A stretch of 32,974 nucleotides of DNA from Ichthyophonus hoferi (GCA_002751075.1 NAOQ01000008.1:84396-117369), one strand, 5' to 3'; counted from the first letter of the stretch, positions 11,926 through 22,022 are shown. Notes: generated by a model from the letters alone, not told the origin. Program-made: numbers and translations.

Positions 11926-12568
11926 TGGACAAGTCACTAGAACTACCATAGACGGCTACTATATTATCTTGTACAGGTTTTATCCTAAATTCTCTGCTTG
12001 CAATAGTCGGCTGCCACGCTGAACATGGGTGATATAATTACTAAGCAGGCTGCAATCGATATATATCTTATTATTTTAGTATTTAGTATTATATTGATCT
12101 TCGTGGAAAACATCAGGTAGCTATATTGGATAATGTAGGCTCATACAAACACTCTAAATAGGATAATTAAAAATATAAATCATACACAATGCAGTATTAA
12201 ATTCTTAATTATAAAATTTAAACTTGAATACAACCCATTTTTAGTGTTTTCTACTGATCAAACCATGCCCAATGCAATATTAATATTTTATTTCCTGACA
12301 TCATTATAATTTTGATATTTAAAATTGAATAAATAATGCACCATGAAATGTCTAAATTTTATTATACTATTTTTGTAATTTGAAGAATTTTAAAATGCAT
12401 TAATACATAATAGGATGTAAATATTTTAATAATCACACACTGTAAAATATTAATTTAGAATGTAATATATTTTCAAAACTTGTAAAATGCATTAATAGAA
12501 ACCAGGATGTGAACATTTCAACATGTAACACAATTGTAACTCGTTTAAATAGAGTACCAAACACTAGC

Positions 12569-12642
12569 GGCCGCGTGGCCAAATTGGATAAGGCACCTGA
12601 CTACGGATCAGGAGATTGCAGGTTCGAGTCCTGCCGCGGTCG
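12569..12642 (+). tRNA. tRNA-Arg, anticodon ACG, no intron
   Basis: A 74-nt cloverleaf. The acceptor stem GGCCGCG/CGCGGTC has one G-T pair and discriminator G. The D-arm follows TGGCCAAATTGG (A box). The anticodon stem CCTGA/TCAGG encloses loop CTACGGA with anticodon ACG (inosine-modified, reading CGU, CGC and CGA). The T-arm GCAGG-TTCGAGT-CCTGC contains the B box GGTTCGAGTCC. No CCA is encoded, as expected for a eukaryotic nuclear gene. A T4 run about 10 nt downstream is a plausible Pol III terminator. Confidence 0.95.
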
Positions 12643-12680
12643 ACATTACGTTTTGTAATGACAAAACTCACAATTGTAAT

Positions 12681-12850
12681 ACTTATCGGTCATAATGTCG
12701 GGAATATTGGATTGACTTGTGGATTAACTCTAATCGTGCTGATTTGCTAACTGTTTACAAGTCTAGCAAATATGTAGCAGATCGGTACAAATAGAGATAA
12801 TCCATAAAGGTCGATCCAATCCAACATGCCTGACATTGTGACTGATAAAG
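12681..12850. mobile_element. foldback MITE-like element
   Basis: Imperfect inverted repeat. The left arm from 12682 (starting CTTATCGGTCATAATGTC) pairs with the right arm ending at 12850, whose reverse complement starts CTTTATCAGTCACAATGTC. Similarity continues inward through TTGGATTG, GGATTA, CTCTA and GAT-TGCTA, so each arm is about 70 bp and the whole unit about 170 bp. No transposase is present, so it would be non-autonomous. A target-site duplication is not certain. It lies 39 bp after the tRNA gene. Confidence 0.6.
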
Positions 12851-12869
12851 ATTAAAATAGTGAGTGTTT

Positions 12870-13228
12870 TCTCATAGAGGAGCCCAGGGCAAAGTGGTGG
12901 AGGTTCTAGAGCACAGGAAAGTTGTTATTCCTTCTGGTCTGGCAAATCATGGTAATGTCCCCAAAGACTGGTACAAAAAAATTGCAGGTCCAACTACAAC
13001 CAGCATCGTCTGCGCGACGACCTAGTCTATACCGACGTGGCGAGATTGGAGAGCCCTAAAGTTGCTTACATACGGTTTTTAACGATTAAATCTAGGCACT
13101 TCAATCTCGACGAAACGACACAGCAGTACAACTGCAAGTACACTGACTTCTTCTTCCTCCTGCCCAAGATAATGTTCCTAATGCCGACCCCCCTGCTGAC
13201 GCTGACATCAAGCTCCCACAAGTCATGA
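12870..13228 (+). pseudogene. unrecognised coding-like relic
   Basis: A block richer in GC than its flanks, with protein-like translation in more than one plus-strand frame. An upstream stretch reads like VVIPSGLANHGNVPKDWYKK, and a downstream stretch from about 12984 contains RLRDDLVYTDVARLE and SRHFNLDETTQQYNCKY. An ATG-initiated frame of 63 codons (13037-13228) covers only part of the second stretch. I do not recognise the family. It could be a decayed processed gene or a fragment of a mobile-element protein. The frame disagreement suggests it is not a functional gene unless an intron joins the parts. Confidence 0.35.
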
Positions 13229-13589
13229 TTTTACACTTTTTTTTTTTGCCATAGCATTTTTATTGTTAACCAAGCCGGTGGGACTTGTCCTATGCAGAAT
13301 GCCTAATCAATGAGCTATCTTATCTGGACCCAAAACATGTGATCTGAAATAGCTTATAATCCTTTTGTAAGGGATGTAGTTTATTTACATGTATATTTTA
13401 CTATTAGAAAATGGACACTTATTTCATTTAGGCATTTATTTATGTAGACCTAATTACTTAATACTATTAATAATTACTATTGCATATGTAGTATAAAAAT
13501 ATAGCCATACTCTTCTATAGTTATGCTTCTGTTTCTTAAAATACTGGTAACCCTTACTGTTAAAACTGCCAAAGTACAAGGTAAACATG

Positions 13590-13900
13590 CCCTGACTTGT
13601 TTTTAAGCCATTACTGACAATGATATATGTCATATGGTGAACTATAGTGTAAACAAAACTAGAAGCCCCTTCTCAACCACACAGTGGTCAATTTATACTA
13701 TTCTGAATACATATGTCATGGTTAGACTGAATTCGGATTAAACTGTATACATAATATAATTTGGTATACAAGAATTACGGAATTAATTTCAATCTGAATA
13801 ATTACTATTGATATTTGATTGGTAAGCCTTACTATTTAATTAATAGCATATAAGGAATAAATAGAATGTATACTATATTCTAATACAATAAATAGAAATA
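13590..13900. repeat. dispersed repeat R2, copy 1
   Basis: Similar in the same orientation to about 28505-28850. Shared blocks include TCTCAACCACAC-GTGGT-AATTTA, AGACTGAATT-GAATTAAA and TGGTATACA-GAA, then ATAAATAGAAT-AATG and GTTCTAACA/GCTCCAACA. No coding sequence or terminal repeats could be assigned. Confidence 0.6.
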
Positions 13901-15000
13901 TTTATTGTAACCGATTACATATGTTCTAACAGAATTTGCATTAAGACGACACAAAAACTGAAGAGAAAGATCGTTTAGCTTATTGAGGTAGGCCTGATAC
14001 TAACTACCAATGGTAGCCTACTATCGCCGATAGCTTTACATTTATCTGGTCACTTCTTTTGTCTCCCTCTAGTATTTAGTATTTAAAATATAACCCTATA
14101 TTGTAAATAAAACTAGTATCTGTTGTACTGAGTTATTTCTGCCTTTTTTTAACAGGTAGACGGCAAGATAAAGCTCTATTTAGCTGTTCCTGTTCTATTA
14201 AATTCAAACAGACCAACCATTAACTAATCAATACCTATATAATATTTGGAAGGTTGTATACAACTAGCGTAAGTTATTGGACTGATTAAATTATTGACCT
14301 TGTAGCATTAAGCTCTGAACTAAGAAGAAACACTGATTATTCTCAAAGAATTTCTATCAAGCTTAGCTAGGAAGGAACGTTTTGTCCTTTTAGTAATGAA
14401 CGATTATAATAACAATAAATAAAAAATGAACTGTAAAAGTGCAGTGAGCACTTTGGTTCCAACATCTTATCCCATATTGAGTATCTCATAAATCCGTACA
14501 AACTAGCAAGGACAGTTGGGCAAGAAGAATGGGATGTAAGGCTGGCTAATGTGTAAAATGTAAACTAGCAATGCACAATTGAAGTATTTGTATTGGGGCA
14601 AGTTCTGTACAAGCGAGGAATTTGGAAACCGATTATCGTAGGCAAGAGCTAGTGGCGGATTAAAAATTACAATAGCGATGTAGTTATGACATATACATAT
14701 ATATAATTAAATGAGAAGTATTTTTGTGTATGTTTACGAGAGCTTTGTATTTTTCCATTGATACCGCGTATGTGTGAGCGGGGGTCCTTTATTATTGACT
14801 TCTGCTTACTTTTACACTTCATTTTACTGCCAGCGCCAGCTTTTGGCTAACACCCGTATAGCCAAGTTTAATAAATTAAATGGGACTAGTCATAAATATC
14901 CGTAGTGTTTCCCTATGTGGTTCCTTAGTTAATTCACTACATGCAAACGATGTATCGACAAATCAATTGTAGGTACTGTTCATTCGGAGTTAACGATCTT
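13901..15000. other. gene-free stretch
   Basis: No gene recognised. It holds a small hairpin, AAAGTGC-AGTGA-GCACTTT, at about 14438-14456, and generally unique-looking sequence. The part just left of 15001 should contain the 3' end of the transposase if that gene were complete, but no DDE motif is visible there. Confidence 0.5.
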
Positions 15001-15438
15001 TTAACATAACAGAATTGCATTTGACTTTTGTTTCAACCCCTTACTAACCAAACCACTTGACCTCACCACTCTATTCAAACTAGAACGGCTGATCCGCTCT
15101 CCCTCATTGTTAAGGATTTCTGTCAATCCCATTTGTGTGTGTGAGTTGTCCCTACTAATTACCTTACTCATCTTTGTTTCAATTAAAGTATTCTCCACCT
15201 TTCTCTTATCTTTCTTCCCGATAAATGACTCAAAATTAAATTCTCCGTCATTACTTTCCGCACAGTTCTTCAGTTCATAGATTTGAGACCTGGGTATACC
15301 AGTTATGACGGATAAGGTTTGAACCTTTTCCGTTGATAAACGTCTCACGATCTGGCTGAACAATGTCTTGTTCAGGCTTGAATAAACTTTCTGATTATTA
15401 TTTTCTGTCATAACGCAATACCTAGTCTTAATTTTCAT
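15001..15438 (-). CDS. N-terminal half of a Tc1/IS630-like transposase
   Basis: A 145-residue open frame. After a short leader (a second Met lies at residue 10) it carries two helix-turn-helix-like segments. The first is about residues 30-56 (RRLSTEKVQTLSVITGIPRS). The second is about residues 102-132 (GLTEILNNEGERISRSSLNR followed by VVRSSGL), typical of the paired N-terminal DNA-binding region of Tc1/mariner and IS630 transposases. The catalytic DDE domain is absent: the frame stops after LKQKSNAILLC, whereas the related copy at 21612-22022 continues from KSNAILL into the catalytic domain. It is therefore a fragment, open but not functional as a transposase. The family call rests on pattern recognition, supported by the junction match to the catalytic copy. 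Confidence 0.55.
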   Translation of the reverse strand: MKIKTRYCVMTENNNQKVYSSLNKTLFSQIVRRLSTEKVQTLSVITGIPRSQIYELKNCAESNDGEFNFESFIGKKDKRKVENTLIETKMSKVISRDNSHTQMGLTEILNNEGERISRSSLNRVVRSSGLVSKGLKQKSNAILLC

Positions 15439-17201
15439 ATATTTTTTAAATTAATTGAAAAGATTTTCAAACTGTCATACGTGTTATTTGAGCAATTTTC
15501 ATATGAAAGATCAAAGAAGCAAAAATTGAAATTGCTGTTTTCCTTCCTGAATTACTCAATATTTTTTCTTGCATATCAATTTTTTCTTCAAAAATTACGT
15601 ATAGGAAATGTATGTACGAAATACAATTCCTCTAGTAAAAATAGTAAAAATACGAGTTTCCTCTTTGTTATTTTATTTTATTTTATTTCATTTTATTTTT
15701 CATTTTCAAAAAAATCATTTTAGTTGGGATTTGTCCATTTATTTTTGGGAACTCTGTAGATAGTACGTATATAAGCCAATTAGAGACTTGGAGGTTTATC
15801 ACCGTGGAAATTTATAAAAATTTTAATTTCCTATTTTTTTATAATTTTCCTCCGGTATTTTATTATTATTTTATTAAAACTATTTTATTTAGAATTTCTC
15901 AATAAATAATGTCTCTAATACACTCAGACATGTGTTTTTTATATACAATATGCCTATATTATTGTTTTTATGACAGTATTTACCTAGCCAGAGTGAAATG
16001 AAAGATATGTATGAAATGATATCTAGTTTGCTCACTCAATAAATATCAAAAACCTATGCGCTGCCCCATATATATAATAACAATAATAAAAACAATACAA
16101 TAGGCATATAGTAAAAAAAAATTAGTTAAAGTATAAAGTACTAAACAGCCAATCTATTTGACTTGTATATCTTTTAAATCATTGGTGGCCAATCAGAAAA
16201 TAGTCATGGTTTTGGTGCCAGAATTGGTTAGGGCCTCCCGTAAACTTTGGCTAAATTTTGTAATTAATCCTTAACGTATATACAAGGACTTCTTCGTATA
16301 TTAGTATATAATTTTAGTTGGCTGGACCATATATTATATAATATTATAATATAGCATCCACTCCCCATTAATCCTTCCAGGTCAAAAAACTAATAGATCA
16401 GATCAGAATAATTATACTCTATACATTCAGCATACTATGCATATACGTATAAACATTTTTTTAAAATCAATATACAATTCAGAACGTAGTATTATTAATA
16501 AACATCAGATAGCTGAAATAGGTAGCATGTGATTATTATTACAATTACAATCACTTTCCCCCTTCTATTTATTTTAGAGTCCAAGAATACTTGTGCTAAA
16601 ACCCATGTGCTAGCATGGGTAGGGGATAGGGATAGTATTTCGATTAAACAAACGTATTGCCACCGTACTCTTACATGTTATAACTATAATATAATTTCTC
16701 ATTGGAAAATTACGTTTGTGAGTGATCGCGCAATTTACTACGATTCCTGATCGCATCATGCAATGAAATCGATTTTCTGCGTATTAATGATACCTAGGAA
16801 TTAATAAGAACAAAGATATTAAATTCGTTAAGCATTTATTACATTTAATACATGTCATTCATATATTAAGTCGTATATCTACCTTAAGTATACCATATTT
16901 TGCATTATCGTGATCGCATTAATTTACAAATCATTGACCAACTTGCTTCAATCTAAATATTACTTGGTCCAATTCAATTTGAAATTAACCATATTAAGTA
17001 ATAGAAAGAAAGTCGATCTTGATCCGGAAATCAAGTAAAGCTGGTATATAATGCGGCCAACAATCAAATTAAACGCATCCATTTTATACGAGTTATTACA
17101 ACTCGGTAAACAAAATACTTGACTTATTACGATCAGCATCACAGCTGCATCTTCCGGTGATAGTAACTTTTGCAAGTTGCTGATTCAAACTAAGCTATAA
17201 A
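15439..17201. other. gene-free stretch upstream of the chitinase
   Basis: AT-rich, with T-rich tracts (15660-15720, 15825-15890) and short TATA arrays. No coding sequence is recognised. The short open frames here have no family resemblance. A TATAAA lies directly against the chitinase ATG (17195-17200), too close to be its TATA box. Confidence 0.5.
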
Positions 17202-17291
17202 ATGATATATTTTAACCAAGCTACAATCCTGGCTCTGGTGGCAGTAGCATCAACAGTAACAGCTCCTCCTATAGATGCAAAACCAAAATCG

Positions 17292-17516
17292 TGTATCCCA
17301 GAGCATACCCAGTGCGGGGGACAAGGCTTTGTTACCGATCTTTCCTGCTGCGATAGCTATGAATGCACAGGGGGTACGCAATGGTGGGTAGGTTGCCAAG
17401 CGACATTTTGTATCCTACCCTTTACCTAGTGCGGGGGAGAAGGCTTCGCTACAGATCTTTCCTGCTGCAATGGCTATGAGTGCACAGGGGGTACGCCATG
17501 GTGGGTAGGTTGCCAA
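17292..17516 (+). repeat. tandem CBM1-like cysteine-rich units in the chitinase
   Basis: Two 108-nt units (17292-17399 and 17409-17516) separated by 9 nt differ at about 15 positions. Each encodes C-x6-C-x10-CC-x4-C-x9-C. From the second Cys, the spacing and the QCGG-x-G and aromatic-pair (WW) positions match fungal CBM1 (QCGG-x-G-Y ... YY-x-Q-C) over 30 residues, suggesting binding to crystalline chitin or cellulose. The extra N-terminal Cys and the Cys doublet add a third pair, giving a knottin-like pattern. The Gln before CGG in unit 1 (CAG) is TAG in unit 2. Confidence 0.75.
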
Positions 17517-18079
17517 TCTGCAGTGGCTCCTAACACCACTCCCACTCCTACCACTACAACTGTCCCTCTTTCCACTGTTACTCCTGGTCCTCCTGTAACA
17601 GGCCATGCTAGATGTCGCCCCCAAGGTCTATATAAGACTGAGGAACTAGATATTCCTTACTGTACTAAATACGATGAACAAGGAAGGGAGAAAATGGGAC
17701 TAAATCATTCCCGTCGTGTGATTGGTTATTTCATTTTCTGGCGCACTGGGGCAGGTGGCACTCCTACTTACCTAGTCAATCAAATTCCTTGGGACAAGAT
17801 CACCCATGTCCAATATGCCTTTGCTCATGTGGGTTCTGATCATAAAATATCTGTTGGTGATGTATTTAATCCTAATAACGTTGCAACTAGACTCACATGG
17901 ACTGGTGTTGATATTGACCCTGCTCTTGAATTTAGAGGTCATTTTGGAGCTTTGGCAACATACAAACAACGATACAACGTCTCTACACTTATATTTGTTG
18001 GTGGATGGGCTGAAAGTGGTGGCCACCTTCTTCCAAATGGTACTAGAGTATTTGATGGAGGCTTCTATTCCATGACAAT

Positions 18080-18890
18080 NNNNNNNNNNNNNNNNNNNNN
18101 NNNNNNNNNNNNNNNNNNNNNNNNNNNNNNNNNNNNNNNNNNNNNNNNNNNNNNNNNNNNNNNNNNNNNNNNNNNNNNNNNNNNNNNNNNNNNNNNNNNN
18201 NNNNNNNNNNNNNNNNNNNNNNNNNNNNNNNNNNNNNNNNNNNNNNNNNNNNNNNNNNNNNNNNNNNNNNNNNNNNNNNNNNNNNNNNNNNNNNNNNNNN
18301 NNNNNNNNNNNNNNNNNNNNNNNNNNNNNNNNNNNNNNNNNNNNNNNNNNNNNNNNNNNNNNNNNNNNNNNNNNNNNNNNNNNNNNNNNNNNNNNNNNNN
18401 NNNNNNNNNNNNNNNNNNNNNNNNNNNNNNNNNNNNNNNNNNNNNNNNNNNNNNNNNNNNNNNNNNNNNNNNNNNNNNNNNNNNNNNNNNNNNNNNNNNN
18501 NNNNNNNNNNNNNNNNNNNNNNNNNNNNNNNNNNNNNNNNNNNNNNNNNNNNNNNNNNNNNNNNNNNNNNNNNNNNNNNNNNNNNNNNNNNNNNNNNNNN
18601 NNNNNNNNNNNNNNNNNNNNNNNNNNNNNNNNNNNNNNNNNNNNNNNNNNNNNNNNNNNNNNNNNNNNNNNNNNNNNNNNNNNNNNNNNNNNNNNNNNNN
18701 NNNNNNNNNNNNNNNNNNNNNNNNNNNNNNNNNNNNNNNNNNNNNNNNNNNNNNNNNNNNNNNNNNNNNNNNNNNNNNNNNNNNNNNNNNNNNNNNNNNN
18801 NNNNNNNNNNNNNNNNNNNNNNNNNNNNNNNNNNNNNNNNNNNNNNNNNNNNNNNNNNNNNNNNNNNNNNNNNNNNNNNNNNNNNNNNNN
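18080..18890. other. assembly gap (run of N)
   Basis: 811 unknown bases inside the chitinase GH18 domain. The reading frame before the gap (phase of 17202) and after it (phase of 18892) differ by one base, so the stated gap length is probably an estimate. The missing part would contain the catalytic DxxDxDxE motif. Confidence 1.
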
Positions 18891-20172
18891 CGCATCTCCT
18901 TCTTCTGCTTATCTAATTCGCGGCATGGAAACAATGAGAGTCACTGATTATCTTGACTTTGATACGATCATGACATAGGATCTGCATGGTTCTTGGAATG
19001 AATTTGTAAGTCACAATGCACCACTTTTTGATACTGGTTTAGACAATGAACTTGAACATTGGGAGATCTATACTGAAGATTTGTACAAAAGAATAGGTTA
19101 TCCAAATACAAACTGGGCATATCACTACTTCCGAGGTGCGATCTCTGCTGGACGCATTAACATTGGTATACCATACTACAGTAGGGGATGGAAGGGGGTG
19201 GCTGGAGGTCAGAATGGTCTATGGGGCAATGCTGCATTGGCAAATCAAGGTACACGTGCTCCTGGAACTGGTATGTTTCCTAATAACAAGTGTGGAAATG
19301 GTGCTAGTGGCGTCAATAATTTATGGCATGATAAACGTTCCAATGGGCTTGAACTAGCTTCCGGATCAAACCCAATGTGGCATGCTAAGAATCTGGAGAA
19401 TGGTATATATGGTTCATATCTTCCTGCTTATGGATTCCCTGCATATGGAATTCTCCCTGGTAACCATGTACATTATTATGATTCTATTGCCAAGGCACCT
19501 TGGTTGTAGAATGAGGAAGGGAAGGTGTTCTTGTCTACAGAAGATAGTGTGAGTGTTAATGCTAAGATATAATGCGTTGCTAGTAAGGGAATCGGTGGTC
19601 TGATGATATGGGAGTTTGCAGGCAATTATAATTGTTATCATCTAAACCCTGACAATACTCGTGGAGAAGTTGATCTCACTGAAAATTCTTGCCACCAAGG
19701 CACTGGTGCTGCACCATATGGTAATAACGTTACCCCAGAGGGATCCAGTATGCTCACTGCTGTACTTGATGTGGAAATATCTCTTGGATGCTTTAAGATA
19801 GGAGATAAAAATTATCCTCTAAACCCTATCCTTACCATTAAAAACAATGGTAATTTAGTGGTTCCAGGAGGTTTGGAAATCCATTTTACTTATGGTACAA
19901 GTGCACCAGATAATATGAGTAAGCAAAACGGATTTACATTTAATCTTTAGAGTGGTCATCCTAGTTTAGGGAATGTAGGAGGATTGAGGGGTGATTTCCA
20001 TGAAGTGAGTTTCAGGCTGCCTAATTGGCAAACACTGCCACCTGGGCAGTCAATTAGTATTACTCTTAATTACTATCTCCCTATTGCTATTCCCAGTAAT
20101 TGGAGGGTTAATATTGGTGGCACCTGGTATGGTCTTCTCCATGAATACCCTAATCTACCTATTGCCCTTTAA

Positions 20173-21611
20173 GTATAGTACTCAATCTACCTAGTGCTTT
20201 TAAATTAAGTATGTAATAGCATAGGAAATGGGGGTTTTCAATAATGTTCTCTGTAGTGTACTGTTTACACAGCATTGCGACAATTATTCAAACGAGAAAT
20301 ATTATTTTGATCAAAGCCTTAGAAAACTTCATGAATGGCTAATCCATGATTTTTCCATTTATTCAAGTTATATTAAATGATAAATAAAATTTTTGAATGT
20401 TGAAATTCATAGACATAAATATACAGGCATATGTATATGCATATAGATATAGATGCATGTTTACATGCTTTAATATAAATGCCGGTAGCATGAGCGTACC
20501 TGTAAATTGTAAACGTGCGGTGAGGCTCGCTTTTAATTGATCTTCTTCTCAGGATAATTAGTAAGTTATTTGTTGTTATTTATAATTATTGAAATAAGAT
20601 TAAAACTTCTAATATTATTGATTAATGATCGCATAATACGTGAATAAGGTGCTAGTTAAAGTTTATGTAATATTTATTGACTCAATGAATTAATATGTTA
20701 TACTTAAATAACGGTAGAATAAACAAATTCTGTATAATACTATGTAGTTTATTATTTGGATTTATGTGTTATTACTATGATTATTACCATATTTCGTTAG
20801 TCATATGCATTGGTGAGAATTAATCATATGAGAGCATACTTAAATGGTAATTGCTATCAAAATTTTAAAGCATTAAAATTGACGTAATTAAAACAATTAA
20901 AACTATAACCTAATAACCTACATGACCCTATATCTTACACACTAATAACGAAAACAATAGTATATAAATGTATTAAATTAAATGGACAAACATACATGAA
21001 TGATATTATTTATATTAATAGCAAATATTGTATCTGCATTACAGTTTTCCTGTCCAAATGTTTTAATTTTTCTATACTCGTAGCAGCAGACCAATATAGT
21101 TTTGGCTCAGTTTCCATTTGTAAGTGTGCTTTCTTTTGTATTTCATGTGCACATATGTGTGCATATCAAATGTTTGTAAATTATTACATTTATAAATATA
21201 TTTCTAATTAAAATATTATATATTTTTTAAAATTAAAGTATTATTGACGTCAACGTAAAAATATGAAGAATTGCAAATTGACTCGTGTGCAGAGACAGCT
21301 TTTATCAGGAGTTAACTGCAGTTTGCAGTGTCAACAATTAATCAGATGGGGGTATTCGGGGTTCTGCTAGTATTCCTCCCGGTTCTAGACGCGCCTACGA
21401 CTAGCTACGAAAGAATGTTAACACAGTTAGCATTCTTTTGTACCAACGGCTTTCACTGGCTACGAGCTTAATCAAAAATACTCCGCGTGTCATTGATCGG
21501 AATTCGTTCCAGATTGGTTCAGGATCTCTTTCATTAGCACTACGCTATATTTTCCACATTTTTTAATTGTGTGCTAGTATAGTTACTAAGATAGCGTCCC
21601 CATTTGTTAGC
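20173..21611. other. gene-free stretch downstream of the chitinase
   Basis: Just after the chitinase TAA, the phrase ATCTACCTA-TGC-TTTAA(GTA) from the end of the coding region is repeated once (about 20186-20212). Beyond that no gene is recognised. The region 21270-21610 is somewhat GC-richer and may be the decayed 3' part of the adjacent minus-strand transposase. Confidence 0.45.
20383..20388 (+). promoter_or_regulatory. candidate polyadenylation signal for the chitinase
   Basis: AATAAA about 210 bp after the terminal TAA of the chitinase frame. Weak evidence in AT-rich sequence. Confidence 0.2.
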
Positions 21612-22022
21612 TTACTGAATGTAAAAAATTGTATATATCAACAAATCTTTAACTTCACGACAATTATAAAATCTCACATTGTCCATCATTAGGACTGTAT
21701 TCGGACTTACGTAATTGCTCTCGATCGCCTCATGTAAGCATGCTAGAAAGTGTCCCGCGTTAAATCGGCCATCACTCATCTTATTATGAATAAGGCCAGA
21801 GGGAAAAAGAAGACTACACATAAATATATTTTGACCTCTTAATAAATTAACCAATGCTATAGCATCTTCATTCGGAATCGCATACCCGTAATGTGAAGAT
21901 GCATGTAGACTAAATCCACATTCATCTAGGAGCACCATTGTCTTGTCCCTCTTTTCATTCACCCTTGCAGCATATTCTGTAAATACTGGCAAATGTGATC
22001 CTAACAGAATCGCATTCGATTT
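21612..22022 (-). CDS. C-terminal catalytic fragment of a Tc1/IS630-like transposase
   Basis: The open frame contains the order expected of the DDE superfamily. MVLLDECGFSLHASSHYGYA carries the first Asp (the LxDE-GF motif), then a strand-rich core (RGQNIFMCSLLFPSGLI), GRFNAGHFLACLHEAI, and VLMMDNVRFYNCREVKDLL with the second Asp (the MDN motif). The third acidic residue with its NPIE context is not in the open frame. Downstream minus-strand sequence has only a weak resemblance to it. The frame has no ATG of its own. Upstream it begins at about 22022 with codons for KSNAILLGSHLPVF, and the DNA-binding half is missing, cut off where repeat R1 starts. It is a dead fragment of a plain DNA transposon. 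Confidence 0.75.
   Translation of the reverse strand, partial: KSNAILLGSHLPVFTEYAARVNEKRDKTMVLLDECGFSLHASSHYGYAIPNEDAIALVNLLRGQNIFMCSLLFPSGLIHNKMSDGRFNAGHFLACLHEAIESNYVSPNTVLMMDNVRFYNCREVKDLLIYTIFYIQ

Larger units (their letters stand above)
17202..20172 (+). pseudogene. secreted GH18 chitinase with CBM1-like repeats, in-frame TAG/TAA codons
   Basis: GH18 enzymes hydrolyse beta-1,4 bonds of chitin. The intronless frame from ATG 17202 encodes a signal peptide (ILALVAVASTVTA), two 36-residue cysteine-rich CBM1-like units, a Thr/Pro linker, then GH18: [22 protein letters not shown] and [13 protein letters not shown]. Bases 18080-18890 are N, so the DxxDxDxE catalytic motif cannot be seen. After the gap the frame from 18892 shows DLHGSWNEFVSHNAPLFDTG, WAYHYFRGAISAGRINIG, GSNPMWHAKNLENGI, KVFLSTED and GIGGLMIWEFAGNYN, followed by a ChiC-like domain (IGDKNYPLNP, GDFHEVSF, YYLPIAIPSNW). 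This is the architecture of bacterial chitinases. Five in-frame stops occur: TAG 17427, TAG 18976, TAG 19507, TAA 19570 and TAG 19948. There is no frameshift outside the gap and no TGA. Either a young pseudogene of transferred origin, or read with TAR as sense. Confidence 0.75.

Noticed and set aside
11792-12022. 76-codon plus-strand ORF
   Set aside because: No protein-like features. It overlaps the possible LTR/PBS junction and reads through non-coding signals.
12682-12850. The inverted repeats after the tRNA as a CRISPR-like or attachment-site array
   Set aside because: There is a single imperfect palindrome with no spaced repeats, and the context is eukaryotic; a foldback element fits better.
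16529-17175. Short ORFs at 16529-16750 (+) and 16960-17175 (-)
   Set aside because: No recognisable motifs, and typical chance length for AT-rich DNA; not called as genes.
17195-17200. TATAAA as the chitinase TATA box
   Set aside because: It directly abuts the ATG, leaving no room for a transcription start and leader.
17367-17429. The TAG at 17427 as the acceptor of a 42-nt in-frame mini-intron (GTAGGT...ACCTAG) in the chitinase
   Set aside because: Removing it would delete the last cysteine of unit 1 and the first of unit 2, both conserved in the tandem unit. The other stops also have conserved coding sequence immediately upstream.
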